64,000 nucleotides of DNA from Mycobacterium triplex (GCF_000689255.1 NZ_HG964446.1:1416484-1480483), one strand, 5' to 3'; shown: positions 1 to 9,524, counted from the first letter of the stretch. Translations and numbers: made by a program. The notes: generated by a model from the letters alone, not told the origin.

Positions 1-746
1 CGCTGGAAAACCTCGCCGCGGCCGGGTTCAAAGACGCCAAGATCTCCGTCGTGGTCACCCGGCACAACGTCGACCAGCTCGACGAATTCGCCGCCCTGGC
101 AAGCCGTTACGGCGCGACGCTGCGGATCACCCGGCTGCGGCCCTCGGGGCGCGGGGCGGATGTCTGGGAAGACCTGCACCCCACCGCCGCCCAGCAGGTC
201 GCGCTCTACGACTGGCTGGTCGCCAAGGGCGAGCGGGTGCTCACCGGCGACTCCTTCTTCCACCTGGCCCCGCTCGGCGCCTCCGGCGCGCTGTCCGGCC
301 TGAACATGTGCGGGGCCGGCCGCGTGGTGTGCCTGATCGACCCGGTGGGCGACGTGTACGCCTGCCCGTTCGCCATCCACGACCGCTTCCTGGCCGGAAA
401 CGTGTTGTCCGACGGCGGTTTTGACTCCGTCTGGAAGCACGCTCCGCTTTTCCGCGAGCTGCGCGAGCCGCAATCGGCGGGCGCCTGCGGCAGCTGCGGG
501 CATTACGACAGCTGCCGTGGCGGCTGCATGGCGGCCAAATTCTTCACCGGACTGCCGATGGACGGGCCGGATCCCGAATGCGTCCAGGGGCACAGCGAAT
601 CCGCCCTGGCCCGTGACCGGCAGACCCCGCGCCCGCGTGCCGACCACTCGCGCGGACAAAAGGTGCGCCGGCCGGTGCCGCTGACCCTGTCGGTGCGGCC
701 GCCGCAGCAACCGCCCGCGCGGCTGTGTAATGAAAGCCCGGTCTAG
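1..746 (+). CDS. mftC: Mycofactocin radical SAM maturase MftC, 3' part
   Basis: The frame is open from the left edge (first full codon at 3) to TAG at 744-746, giving 247 C-terminal residues of a protein normally near 390, so the radical-SAM CxxxCxxC part lies outside the window. What remains is the SPASM region: cysteines in MCGAGRVVC and VYACPF, then CGSCGHYDSCRGGC, which hold auxiliary Fe-S clusters. MftC decarboxylates and crosslinks the C-terminal Val-Tyr of the MftA peptide in mycofactocin synthesis. mftD begins 2 nt after the stop, so the genes are probably co-transcribed. The tail after about position 600 is Pro/Arg-rich and probably poorly conserved. Confidence 0.95.
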   Translation, partial: LENLAAAGFKDAKISVVVTRHNVDQLDEFAALASRYGATLRITRLRPSGRGADVWEDLHPTAAQQVALYDWLVAKGERVLTGDSFFHLAPLGASGALSGLNMCGAGRVVCLIDPVGDVYACPFAIHDRFLAGNVLSDGGFDSVWKHAPLFRELREPQSAGACGSCGHYDSCRGGCMAAKFFTGLPMDGPDPECVQGHSESALARDRQTPRPRADHSRGQKVRRPVPLTLSVRPPQQPPARLCNESPV

Positions 747-748
747 CC

Positions 749-1939
749 ATGGCCGACGAATGGTTTGAGACAGTTGCCATTGCTCAGCAGCGCGCAAAGC
801 GCCGGTTGCCGAAATCCGTTTATTCATCCCTGGTTGCGGCCAGCGAAAAGGGAATTACGGTCTCCGACAACGTCGAAGCTTTCGGTGAACTCGGTTTCGC
901 GCCGCACGTGGTAGGTGCACAAGAAAAGCGCGATTTGTCGACCACCGTTATGGGACAAGATATTTCAATGCCGGTGCTGATTTCACCGACCGGCGTCCAG
1001 GCGGTCGACCCGGATGGCGAGGTCGCCGTCGCGCGGGCCGCCGCGGCACGCGGAACGGCGATGGGTCTGTCCTCGTTCGCCAGCAAGCCGATCGAGGAAG
1101 TGATCGCGGCAAACTCCAAGCTGTTCTTTCAGGTGTATTGGCTGGGCGGGCGCGACGCGATCGCCGAGCGGGTGGAACGGGCCCGCGCGGCCGGCGCGGT
1201 CGGCTTGATCGCCACCACCGACTGGTCCTTCTCGCACGGGCGTGACTGGGGCAGCCCCAAGATTCCCGAACAGATGAACCTGCGGACCATCCTGCGGTTG
1301 TCCCCGGAGGCGGCCTTCAAGCCCCGGTGGTTGTTGAAGTGGGCGAAGACCATGCGTCCGCCGACGCTGTCGGTGCCGAACCAGGCCCGCCGCGGCGAGA
1401 CCGGTCCGCCTTTCTTTCAGGCCTACGGGGAATGGATGGGCACGCCGCCGCCGACCTGGGAAGACATCGCCTGGCTGCGCGAGCTGTGGGGCGGGCCGTT
1501 TATGCTCAAGGGCATCATGCGCGTCGACGATGCGAAAAGGGCTGTGGATGCCGGTGTTTCGGCGATATCGGTGTCGAACCACGGCGGCAACAACCTGGAC
1601 GGGACGCCCGCATCGATCCGGGCCCTGGCCCCGGTGGTGGCCGCGGTCGGCGACCGGGCCGAGGTGTTGCTGGACGGCGGCATCCGACGCGGCAGTGACG
1701 TGGTGAAGGCCGTGGCCCTGGGAGCTCGGGCGGTGATGATCGGCCGTGCCTATCTGTGGGGGCTGGCCGCCAATGGTCAAGCCGGCGTCGAGAACGTTCT
1801 CGACATCCTGCGCGGCGGCATCGACTCGGCGCTCATGGGGCTGGGGCACGCCTCGGTCCACGACTTGCGCCCGGACGACATTCTGGTGCCGGACGGCTTC
1901 ACCCGGGCGCTCGGCGTTCCTCCGACCGGGCGGGCGTAG
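749..1939 (+). CDS. mftD: Pre-mycofactocin synthase MftD (FMN-dependent)
   Basis: This 396-aa protein belongs to the FMN-dependent alpha-hydroxy-acid dehydrogenase family, a TIM barrel. Visible motifs are FFQVYWLGGR, a catalytic-loop SNHGGNNLDG carrying the base His (lactate-oxidase relatives have Arg where Asn follows GG), and the FMN-phosphate segment LLDGGIRRGSDVVKA with GRAYLWG. In mycofactocin assembly MftD oxidatively deaminates the AHDP intermediate to give the redox-active alpha-keto amide. ATG at 749 follows the mftC stop by 2 nt. The C-terminal half is the most conserved part. Confidence 0.95.
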   Translation: MADEWFETVAIAQQRAKRRLPKSVYSSLVAASEKGITVSDNVEAFGELGFAPHVVGAQEKRDLSTTVMGQDISMPVLISPTGVQAVDPDGEVAVARAAAARGTAMGLSSFASKPIEEVIAANSKLFFQVYWLGGRDAIAERVERARAAGAVGLIATTDWSFSHGRDWGSPKIPEQMNLRTILRLSPEAAFKPRWLLKWAKTMRPPTLSVPNQARRGETGPPFFQAYGEWMGTPPPTWEDIAWLRELWGGPFMLKGIMRVDDAKRAVDAGVSAISVSNHGGNNLDGTPASIRALAPVVAAVGDRAEVLLDGGIRRGSDVVKAVALGARAVMIGRAYLWGLAANGQAGVENVLDILRGGIDSALMGLGHASVHDLRPDDILVPDGFTRALGVPPTGRA

Positions 1940-2193
1940 TCGACCTCGGCGGCACCCGAGTTAATCCCCGGCATGTTGGGCGGCTTTGCCGTATTTCGCT
2001 GCCGGGAGGGCGTGCCGGAGCCCGTCGCAACGCCGCCAAAATCGCGCGGATGAGGGATTGCGAGCGAAAATCGACGTGTGCGAAAATTGTGATACGCGCG
2101 TGGCAACCGTGACGGACGAGCCGAATTTCGGCGCCCCGATGAACAGCCCAGAAAAAAATTAACTTTGAAGGCTCAACAATTGGTGCACGCCAG

Positions 2194-2925
2194 GTGAATT
2201 CGGCCTACCATCACCGAGTGCCCGTACTCGGCGAATTAGGAGCTGCGACGTCGAGCGAGCTATTTCCCACCTCGCCGTCGATAATGACCCCGCTGGGGTC
2301 CACCGAGCAACATGGTCCGCACCTGCCGTTGGACACCGACACCCGGATCGCGACAGCGGTCGCGAAGGGGGCCCGGGCAAGCCTCGAGGAGGCGTGGTTG
2401 GTCGCGCCGGCTATCGCCTACGGCGCCAGCGGCGAGCACCAGAGTTTCGCCGGAACGATCTCCATCGGCACCGACGCCCTGACGACGCTGCTGGTCGAGT
2501 ACGGCAGGTCGGCCGCCTGCTGGACCCAGCGCCTCGTCTTCGTCAACGGCCACGGCGGCAACGCGGAGGCGTTGGGACGCGCCGTGACCACACTTCGCGC
2601 CGAGAGCCGCGACGTCGCGTGGTGCCCCTGCGCCACCGCCGGCGCCGACGCGCACGCCGGTCATACCGAAACATCGGTGTTGCTGCATATCTCGCCGTCC
2701 GATGTGCTGACCGACCGCTGGCTCGCCGGGAACCGGGCGCCGCTGCCCGAGTTGCTCCCGACGATGCGCACCGGTGGAGTCGCGGCGGTCAGCCCCGTAG
2801 GGGTATTGGGGGACCCGACCACCGCCACCGCGGCCGAGGGCAAGCGCATCTTCTCCGAGATGGTCGACGGTTGCGTGCGCCGGATCGTGCGTTGGGTGCC
2901 CGGCCCCGACGGGATGCTGACATGA
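2194..2925 (+). CDS. mftE: Mycofactocin precursor peptide peptidase MftE
   Basis: This 243-aa creatininase-family metallopeptidase releases the Val-Tyr-derived dipeptide from the modified MftA peptide. Metal-binding features are [17 protein letters not shown] near the N-terminus, [12 protein letters not shown] in the middle and HAGHTETS towards the C-terminus, supplying the usual Glu, His and Asp ligands. The GTG at 2194 has no clear ribosome binding site, and 254 bp separate it from mftD, so this gene may have its own promoter. The stop overlaps the mftF ATG (ATGA at 2922-2925), which indicates coupled translation. Confidence 0.93.
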   Translation: MNSAYHHRVPVLGELGAATSSELFPTSPSIMTPLGSTEQHGPHLPLDTDTRIATAVAKGARASLEEAWLVAPAIAYGASGEHQSFAGTISIGTDALTTLLVEYGRSAACWTQRLVFVNGHGGNAEALGRAVTTLRAESRDVAWCPCATAGADAHAGHTETSVLLHISPSDVLTDRWLAGNRAPLPELLPTMRTGGVAAVSPVGVLGDPTTATAAEGKRIFSEMVDGCVRRIVRWVPGPDGMLT

Positions 2926-4334
2926 GTCAGCCTCGACTGCCGGACGGGTTCGCCGTTCAGGTCGATCGCCGGGTGCGGGTGCTCGGCGACGGCTCGGCCC
3001 TGCTGGGCGGCTCACCGACCCGACTGCTCAAGCTCGCTCCCGCCGCTCAGGGCATGCTCTCCGATGGCCGGCTGAAGGTCCGCGACGACGTCAGTGCCCA
3101 GCTGGCCCGCACCCTGCTGGACGCCACCGTTGCCCACCCCCGCCCCGCCGGCGGCCCGTCGCACCGCGACGTCACTGTGGTGATCCCGGTGCGGGACAAC
3201 GTTTCTGGCGCGCGACGCCTGGTGAACTCGCTGCGCGGGCTGCGCGTGATCGTGGTGGACGACGGCTCGGTGTCGCCGATCGAGGCCGAAGACTTCGCCG
3301 GCACGCACTGCGACATCGAGGTGTTGCACCACCCGCGCAGCAAGGGGCCCGCGGCGGCACGCAACACGGGGCTGGCGGCCTGCACCACCGACTTCGTCGC
3401 GTTCATGGACTCCGACGTGGCGCCGCGCCGCGGTTGGCTGGAAGCGCTGCTCGGCCACTTCTGCGACCCGACCGTGGCCCTGGTGGCGCCGCGCATCGTG
3501 GGCCTGGCGCACAGCGAGAACGTGGTGGCCCGGTACGAGGCGGTGCATTCCTCGCTGGACCTCGGGCAGCGCGAGGCGCCGGTGCTGCCGCACAGCACGG
3601 TGTCCTACGTGCCCAGCGCGGCCATCATCTGCCGCCGTTCGGCCATCTGCGACGTCGGCGGGTTCGACGAGACCATGCAGTCCGGCGAGGACGTCGACCT
3701 GTGCTGGCGGCTGATCGAGGCGGGTGCGCGGCTGCGCTACGAGCCCATCGCGCTGGTCGCCCACGATCACCGCACCCAATTGCGGGATTGGCTTGCGCGC
3801 AAGGCATTCTATGGCGGTTCTGCGGCCCCGCTGTCGGTGCGCCACCCCGACAAGACAGCCCCGGTGGTGATCTCCGGGTGGGCGCTGATGGCCTGGATCC
3901 TGATGGCGCTCGGCACCAGCCTGTCGCGGCTGGCGTCGATCGTGATCGCCGTCCTGACCGGGCGGCGCATCGCCAAGGTCATGCGCAGCGCCGATACCGC
4001 CTTCTCCGATGTCGTGGTGATCGCGTCCCGCGGTCTGTGGTCGGCGGCGCTGCAGCTGGCCTCGGCCATCTGCCGGCACTACTGGCCGGTGGCGTTGCTC
4101 GCGGCCATCGTGTCGCGCCACTGTAGACGCGTCATCGTGGTCGCGGCCGTGATGGACGGTGTCGTCGACTGGCTGCGGCGCCGAGACGCCACCGGCGACG
4201 AGGCCGAGCCGATCGGGCTGCTGACCTATCTGGTGCTCAAGCGCGTCGACGATCTCGCCTACGGCCTCGGGCTGTGGTGGGGCGTGGTCCGCGAACGCAA
4301 CCTGCGCGCGCTCAAGCCACAAATCCGGAGCTAG
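2922..4334 (+). CDS. mftF: Mycofactocin glycosyltransferase MftF
   Basis: This 470-aa family-2 glycosyltransferase attaches the beta-1,4-glucose chain to mycofactocin. The GT-A core shows [21 protein letters not shown], the DxD-type [10 protein letters not shown] and a [16 protein letters not shown] acceptor/catalytic segment. Hydrophobic stretches in the C-terminal third (about residues 320-345 and 370-410) suggest membrane association. The frame is open far upstream, but ATG 2922, overlapping the mftE stop, is the sensible start because the earlier part is a high-GC shadow of mftE. Confidence 0.93.
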   Translation: MSQPRLPDGFAVQVDRRVRVLGDGSALLGGSPTRLLKLAPAAQGMLSDGRLKVRDDVSAQLARTLLDATVAHPRPAGGPSHRDVTVVIPVRDNVSGARRLVNSLRGLRVIVVDDGSVSPIEAEDFAGTHCDIEVLHHPRSKGPAAARNTGLAACTTDFVAFMDSDVAPRRGWLEALLGHFCDPTVALVAPRIVGLAHSENVVARYEAVHSSLDLGQREAPVLPHSTVSYVPSAAIICRRSAICDVGGFDETMQSGEDVDLCWRLIEAGARLRYEPIALVAHDHRTQLRDWLARKAFYGGSAAPLSVRHPDKTAPVVISGWALMAWILMALGTSLSRLASIVIAVLTGRRIAKVMRSADTAFSDVVVIASRGLWSAALQLASAICRHYWPVALLAAIVSRHCRRVIVVAAVMDGVVDWLRRRDATGDEAEPIGLLTYLVLKRVDDLAYGLGLWWGVVRERNLRALKPQIRS

Positions 4335-4342
4335 CCGCCGCC

Positions 4343-5776
4343 TTGACCACCGCGCACAGCGATGTGCTGATCGTCGGCGCCGGAAGTGCTGGATCGGTTG
4401 TTGCCGAACGTCTTTCCGCCGATCCCGCCCGCACCGTGACCGTCCTCGAAGCGGGCCGCGCGCTGGACGATCCGGCGCTGCTGGCCCAAACCGCCAACGG
4501 GCTGCAGCTGCCGATCGGGGCGGGTAGCCCGTTGGTGCAGCGCTACGCGACCCGAATCACCGAGCAGCCCGCTCGCGAGTTGCCGATCGTGCGGGGGGCA
4601 ACGGTCGGGGGTTCGGGCGCGGTCAATGGCGGCTACTTCTGTCGCGGGCTGCCGCGCGACTTCGATCGGGCCGCGATACCGGGCTGGGCGTGGTCGGACG
4701 TTATCGAGCATTTCCGCGCCATCGAGACCGACCTGGATTTCACCGGTCCCGCCCACGGCGACAGCGGCCCGATACGGGTGCGCCGCACGCACGAAATGAC
4801 CGGAACCACTGAACGTTTCATCGCCGCGGCGCGGGCTGCCGGGTTCTCCTGGGTCCCCGATCTCAATGATTGCGGGCCCGAGCTGGCCCCGGGCGTCGGC
4901 GCGGTGCCGCTCAACATCGTCGACGGCGTCCGCATCGGATCGGGCGCCGGATATCTGCTTCCGGCGCTGGGGCGACCCAACCTGAGACTGCTGTCGCAGA
5001 CTCGGGCCGTGCGATTGAGGGTCACCGGCACCGCGGTTGCCGGCGTGGACGCGGTGGGGCCGCACGGCCCAACGACGCTGACTGCCGATCGAATCGTATT
5101 GTGCGCCGGTGCTATTCAGTCAGCGCAGCTGCTGATGCTGTCCGGCATCGGTGACGAGAGGATGCTGCGGGCGCTCGGTGTGCCGGTGGTGGCGCCGCTT
5201 CCGGTGGGCAGGTTCTGCAGCGATCACCCCGAATGGGTGCTGCCCACCGACTGGACGGTGGCCACCGGCCGGCCCGTGCTGGAGGTGGTGCTCAATGCCG
5301 CCGACGGTATCGAGATCAGACCGTACACGGGTGGCTTCGTCGCGATGACCGGCGACGGCACCGGGGGCCATCCCGACTGGCCACACCTCGGGGTCGCGCT
5401 GATGCAGCCCCGCTCACGCGGGCGCATCTCGCTGGTGTCCGCGGATCCGGCCGTGCCCCCGCGAATCGAGCATCGCTACGACACCGAGCCCGAGGATGTC
5501 GCGGCCCTGCGGCGCGGCAGCGAGCTGGCACGTGAACTCGCCAGTGCGGCAACATATGTCGGAGACCCGGTATGGGCGACGTCGCAGCACCTGTGCGCCA
5601 GCGCCCCGATGGGCTCCGACGGTGACCCGCACGCGGTCGTCGACCCGCGGTGCCGCGTGCGCGGCATGGACAACCTATGGGTGATCGACGGCTCGATCTT
5701 GCCCACCATCACCAGCCGTGGCCCGCATGCGACCATCGTCATGCTCGGCCACCGTGCGGCGGAATTCGTTGTCTGA
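4343..5776 (+). CDS. mftG: Mycofactocin-associated GMC dehydrogenase MftG
   Basis: This 477-aa GMC-family flavoprotein has the FAD dinucleotide fold at its N-terminus (VLIVGAGSAGSVVAERL), a second FAD segment REL..VRGATVGGSGAVNGGYF, and the C-terminal block SQHLCASAPMG...NLWVIDGSILPT..GPHATIVMLG with the catalytic His region. MftG is reported to pass electrons from reduced mycofactocin towards the respiratory chain. TTG at 4343, 8 nt after the mftF stop, is chosen because the FAD fold begins only a few residues later; a GTG at 4274 would overlap mftF. Its last 102 nt are antisense to the exporter gene. Confidence 0.9.
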   Translation: MTTAHSDVLIVGAGSAGSVVAERLSADPARTVTVLEAGRALDDPALLAQTANGLQLPIGAGSPLVQRYATRITEQPARELPIVRGATVGGSGAVNGGYFCRGLPRDFDRAAIPGWAWSDVIEHFRAIETDLDFTGPAHGDSGPIRVRRTHEMTGTTERFIAAARAAGFSWVPDLNDCGPELAPGVGAVPLNIVDGVRIGSGAGYLLPALGRPNLRLLSQTRAVRLRVTGTAVAGVDAVGPHGPTTLTADRIVLCAGAIQSAQLLMLSGIGDERMLRALGVPVVAPLPVGRFCSDHPEWVLPTDWTVATGRPVLEVVLNAADGIEIRPYTGGFVAMTGDGTGGHPDWPHLGVALMQPRSRGRISLVSADPAVPPRIEHRYDTEPEDVAALRRGSELARELASAATYVGDPVWATSQHLCASAPMGSDGDPHAVVDPRCRVRGMDNLWVIDGSILPTITSRGPHATIVMLGHRAAEFVV

Positions 5777-7369
5777 ATCGTCTTTTCGAGACCACCGGCG
5801 GGACAGTGCCCGGCGCACCAGGCTTAGCTGCTTGCCGTCTCGTCCGGGAGCCCACAGCCCGATCAGGATCGAGATCACGGCGACGATCACGGCTATCGCG
5901 ATCGTCGACGCGTGCATGGCGGCCAGAAATGCGGTTTTGGACAGCTCGGCGAGTTTGGCCCCCTGCGGCCCGAGCTGTCCGGCCACCTCGACGGCCTTGG
6001 CGAGTGAGTCGGTGGCCGGGCCGCGCACCGCCGGCGGGAAGCTTCCCAACTGTGGCGCCAGCTCGTGGGAATAGCGCCCGGCCAGGATCGAACCCGCCAC
6101 GGCGATGCCCAGCGCCCCGCCCATCTCGCGTGAGGTGTCGTTCACCGCGGAAGCCACGCCCTGCTTTTCGTCGGGAACCGCACCCATGATGGCCGAAGTC
6201 GTTGGCGCCGTGCAGATCCCGATGCCGGTGGCCAGAATCAACGTCGGCCAGGCGAACTGCGAGTAGGTCGACTGCAGGTCCAACACGTACATGCACGCGA
6301 AACCCACCGCCATCAGCAGCGTGCCGACGAACAGCACCAGTTGCAGCCCGAGCTTCGGCACATACCAAAACGACAGCGCCGAGCAGATGCCCAGCGGAAT
6401 CATGAAGGGGCCGAAGGCAATTGCCGTAGTCAGCGGGGAATAGCCCATGATCTGCTGGACGTACTGCATGCCGATATAGAAGAACCCGAACGTCGCGCCG
6501 AACAGCACGACGATCGCTGCCACGCCGGTGGCGAAGTTGGGGTCGGCGAACAGCCGCACGTCGAGAAGTGGGTGTTGTCGCCGGAATTCGACGACGCCGA
6601 ACAGCGCCGCGACGATGACCCCCGCGCCGATTCCGCCCCACACCAGCGGATCGGCCCAGCCCCGATTGGGCGCTTCCAGGATGGCGGCCACCGAGATCGC
6701 GACGGCGGCTCCGATCAGGATTGCGCCCAGCGCGTCGATGCGGGGAGCGGTGTGGTCGCGCGACGGTGAGACGGTGCACGCCAGGGCGAAGACCACCAGC
6801 CCGGCGATGCCCAGTGACCAGAAGATCGCGTGCCAATCCCAAAAGCGAAGCAGCAGGCCCGAACCGATCAAGCCGAAGACCCCGCCGGAGCCGGCCGTAC
6901 CGGCCCAGATTCCGACGGCCTTCATCCGATCGTCTTTCGGATAGGCCACGGTCAGCAGCGACAGCGTCGCGGGCATTACGAATGCCGCGCCGACACCGGC
7001 GACCGCGCGCCCCGCAATGATCTGCAGGGGAGCGTGCAGGATCGCCGGTGTCACCGAGCCCAGCGCGAACACCACCAAACCGGTCAGCAGTGCGCCGCGC
7101 CTGCCGTAGCGATCACCGATCGCGCCGGCCGGCAGCAGCAGGCAGGCCAGCGCCACCGTGTAGCCGTCGACGATCCCGTTCAGCTGCGACTGCGTCGCCG
7201 ACGTGGCGACCGCCAGGTCACCCAGTGCCGTGTTCAGCGCCGTCATCGACGCCACCACCAGCGCCACCCCCATACAGGCGACCGCCAGGGTCCAGGCTCG
7301 CGCACGAGGGCTACCGCCAATGCTCACCGCATCAGTACGCTGGTCAGGCCGGATCAGGACATCGACCAT
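5675..7369 (-). CDS. MFS drug exporter, DHA2 (14-helix) family
   Basis: This 564-aa membrane protein has about 14 hydrophobic segments. It carries the MFS loop motif GDRYGRRGALLTG, the N-terminal repeat TALNTALGDLAVATSATQ..LNGIVDGYTVALA, and GRAVAGVGAAFVMPATLSLL, typical of the EmrB/QacA group of proton antiporters. A cytoplasmic tail of about 55 residues follows the last helix. ATG at 7369 faces the TetR gene, and twin palindromes lie between them, so efflux is probably repressed by that regulator. The substrate is unknown. The tail is encoded antisense to the end of mftG. Confidence 0.88.
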   Translation of the reverse strand: MVDVLIRPDQRTDAVSIGGSPRARAWTLAVACMGVALVVASMTALNTALGDLAVATSATQSQLNGIVDGYTVALACLLLPAGAIGDRYGRRGALLTGLVVFALGSVTPAILHAPLQIIAGRAVAGVGAAFVMPATLSLLTVAYPKDDRMKAVGIWAGTAGSGGVFGLIGSGLLLRFWDWHAIFWSLGIAGLVVFALACTVSPSRDHTAPRIDALGAILIGAAVAISVAAILEAPNRGWADPLVWGGIGAGVIVAALFGVVEFRRQHPLLDVRLFADPNFATGVAAIVVLFGATFGFFYIGMQYVQQIMGYSPLTTAIAFGPFMIPLGICSALSFWYVPKLGLQLVLFVGTLLMAVGFACMYVLDLQSTYSQFAWPTLILATGIGICTAPTTSAIMGAVPDEKQGVASAVNDTSREMGGALGIAVAGSILAGRYSHELAPQLGSFPPAVRGPATDSLAKAVEVAGQLGPQGAKLAELSKTAFLAAMHASTIAIAVIVAVISILIGLWAPGRDGKQLSLVRRALSRRWSRKDDSDNEFRRTVAEHDDGRMRATAGDGGQDRAVDHP

Positions 7370-7404
7370 GAGAGGCGCCTCCCTTCGGGGGCGTACGAAG
7401 TTCT

Positions 7405-7438
7405 GAGACCAATAGTCTCGTAGTTAGACCGATAGTCT
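7405..7438. promoter_or_regulatory. Twin palindromic operators of the exporter/TetR pair
   Basis: Two near-identical dyads occur 20 bp apart centre to centre: GAGAC-CAATA-GTCTC (7405-7419) and AGAC-CGATA-GTCT (7426-7438). They share AGACYRATAGTCT, and the spacing of two helical turns puts both on one DNA face. They lie between the divergent exporter and TetR starts, so the TetR product is the likely ligand. Confidence 0.7.
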
Positions 7439-7513
7439 TTGTTCTAAACAGGGAGGTGAGTCACAATCACCGAGGGAAGTACGGATCCCCGACCCGCGCG
7501 GTCGCGGGCTCGT

Positions 7514-8122
7514 TTGCTGGAAGCCGCCGCGACACTGCTGCGCTCCGGCGGCCCCAGTGCGGTGACCGTGGAAGCCGTCACCCGTACCGCCAACGTGGCG
7601 AGAGCCACGCTGTATCGCCACTTCCCGAGCGGAAACGATTTGCTGGCCGCGGCGTTCAACAGCCTGATACCACCGTCCCCGATACCGCCCGACGAGGGCT
7701 CACTGCGGGATCGGCTGGTCGCCCTGGTCCTCGCCCAAGCCGAATCGGTGGCCCAGGCGCCCGCCGTCATGACGGCGATGTCCTGGCTGGCCCTGGGGCG
7801 CGATCTGGAAGGTCTGCCGGAACCGCACCACGCCAGCTCCACCGACAGCCCGGCGATCACCACCCTTCGAGAACGCATCGCCCAGCAGTACGCCGCGCCG
7901 TTCGACGCCCTGTTCGACAGTCCGGAGGCCGCGGAACTCGGTGAGGTGGACCGCTCGCGGGCCATCGCCCTGCTGATCGGCCCGCTGGTGCTGGGGCGCC
8001 TGTCCACGCTGCCGGATTTCGACTATCGGGAATGCGCGCTCGCGGCCGTCGACGGTTTCCTGCACGTTCAGCGCGCGCAGAACAGGGCTAGCGCAGCGAG
8101 TATCGAATCGGCAGGTGCTTGA
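7514..8122 (+). CDS. TetR-family repressor of the adjacent exporter
   Basis: The N-terminal helix-turn-helix reads TVEAVTRTANVARATLYRHF, the classic TetR recognition region, followed by a helical ligand domain; 202 aa from TTG 7514. Homologous-looking sequence (PARSRARLLEAA) continues upstream of this TTG, but between the in-frame stop at 7457 and 7514 there is no ATG, GTG or TTG. A good ribosome binding site (AGGGAGGTGA, 7450-7459) stands 6 nt before an in-frame ATC at 7466, so the real start may be a rare AUC codon. The 3' end overlaps the P450 remnant by 35 nt. Confidence 0.85.
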   Translation: MLEAAATLLRSGGPSAVTVEAVTRTANVARATLYRHFPSGNDLLAAAFNSLIPPSPIPPDEGSLRDRLVALVLAQAESVAQAPAVMTAMSWLALGRDLEGLPEPHHASSTDSPAITTLRERIAQQYAAPFDALFDSPEAAELGEVDRSRAIALLIGPLVLGRLSTLPDFDYRECALAAVDGFLHVQRAQNRASAASIESAGA

Positions 8123-9366
8123 GCCCGCCGACGAACGTCGTGGCGATCAGTTCCGGTTCTCCACCCAGCTCAATGGAATTCAGCCGCGGCAGCAGTTCGG
8201 CGAAGAACCCGTGCAGCTCCATTCGGGCCAGCGCCGCGCCCAGGCAGAAGTGAACGCCGTAGCCGAATGCCAAGTGCTTGTTCGGATTCCGGGCGGCATC
8301 GAATCGGAACGGATCGTCGAACACGTCCTTGTCGCGGTTGGCCGAAACGTAGGACAGATACACCGATTGCCCCTTGGCGATCGGCACCCCGCGCACGGTG
8401 GTGTCCTCGGTGGCGGTGCGCATGAATTCCTTGACCGGGGTCACCCAGCGGATCATTTCCTCGGCGGCCAGCGGCATCAATCCCAGGTCGTCGGTCAATC
8501 TCCGGCGCTGGTCCGGGTTTTCGATCAGCGCCCGGAGGCCGCCGGCGATCGTCGAGCTGGTGGTGTCGTGGCCGGCGGTGGCGACGATGACGTAATAGGA
8601 CGCGGCGTCGATGTCGGACAGCGGCTTGCCGTCGACCTTGGCGTTGGCGATCGCCGACGCCAGGTCGTCGGTGGGCCGTTCCCGCCGGGAGGCGGTGAGC
8701 GCGGTGAAATAGTCGAAGAGTTCCAGCACCACCTCGAGCTGCTGCTGCGGTGTGCTGCCCCGGCGGCGTTCGGCGTCGCTGACACCGAAGAGTTCCTGGG
8801 TGAGCACGCGGATGCGGTCAAAGTCCGATTCGGGCAGACCGAGCAGCGACAAGATCACGTACAGCGGGTAGTTCACGGCGACCTCTTGCACGAAGTCGCA
8901 TTCGCCGCCCGCGGCCGCCAATTTGTCGACGTAGATCCTGGCCAGCTCGGCGACGCGATCCTGCAGCGCTCGCATCGCTTTGGGGCGAAACCAGTCGGCG
9001 CCGATGGCGCGAAACTGCCGGTGCTCCGGGCCGTCCATGTGGACCAGCGTGCGCAGGCCTATCCCGGCGTCCCGCCGGGCGCAGGCCTATCCCGGCGTCC
9101 CGCCGGGCGCGGGCGAGGTCGTCGACCTCCGCGGGTTCCAGCACCGTCCGGGCTTCGTTGATGAAGACGTCGTTGGCGCGCTCGATCGCCATCACATCGG
9201 CATGCTTGGTGATGGCCCAGAACGGCCGGTAGGGCGGACGGTCCACCAGGGACACCGGCGCGTGCGCGCGCAAGTGGGTCAGCGCCGCATGAAAGCGCTT
9301 TTCGTCGGTGTAGGCGATCGGGTCGGTGAGCACCTTGGCGGCGTCATCCACAATCGGCGTGCTCAT
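8088..9366 (-). pseudogene. Cytochrome P450, frameshifted by a 28-bp tandem duplication
   Basis: The N-terminal part (9366 down to about 9107) and the C-terminal part (about 9050 down to 8088) lie in different frames. Between them is a perfect 28-bp tandem repeat; removing one copy gives exactly 417 codons in one frame (416 aa, normal P450 length) and restores a GIGLRTLVHMDGPEHRQFR-type junction. The C-terminal part carries the I-helix AGHDTTSS, the K-helix EEMIRW and the haem loop FGYGVHFCLGAAL, so the enzyme was recently functional. The redox substrate is unknown. Reversion by slippage, or a sequencing error, cannot be excluded. Confidence 0.88.
9051..9106. repeat. Perfect 28-bp tandem duplication inside the P450 gene
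   Basis: Copy one is 9051-9078 and copy two 9079-9106, identical at all 28 positions; a partial third match (GCGC) begins at 9107. Because 28 is not a multiple of three, the extra copy shifts the frame. The unit contains short GC-rich self-complementary parts (CCCGGCG, CGCCGGG) that could favour replication slippage. Confidence 0.95.
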
Positions 9367-9496
9367 GGCCCCCCTTGCCCGGATTTGCGGCCCGAATTCG
9401 ACGGTAGGTGCGGGGTGAGCGCGCGCGAAGGACCGCTGTCCTCACAACTATTCGAAATCGCCTATCTGGCCTGGTCGCGAGATTCTGGGCGGGATT

Positions 9497-9524
9497 TTGA
9501 TTAGGCCATGATCTAGGGCATACT
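9497..9524 (+). promoter_or_regulatory. Probable promoter of the S10 ribosomal operon
   Basis: TTGATT (9497-9502) is followed after 16 bp by CATACT (9519-9524), a SigA-like pair in the otherwise gene-free 9367-9816 interval. It implies a leader of roughly 285 nt before rpsJ. No convincing gene is seen in that interval; an 88-codon frame at 9537-9803 has no ribosome binding site and no recognisable sequence. Confidence 0.5.

Noticed and set aside
3012..4322. 436-codon open frame antisense to mftF
   Set aside because: His/Arg/Gln-rich composition typical of antisense high-GC frames; mftF is unambiguous.
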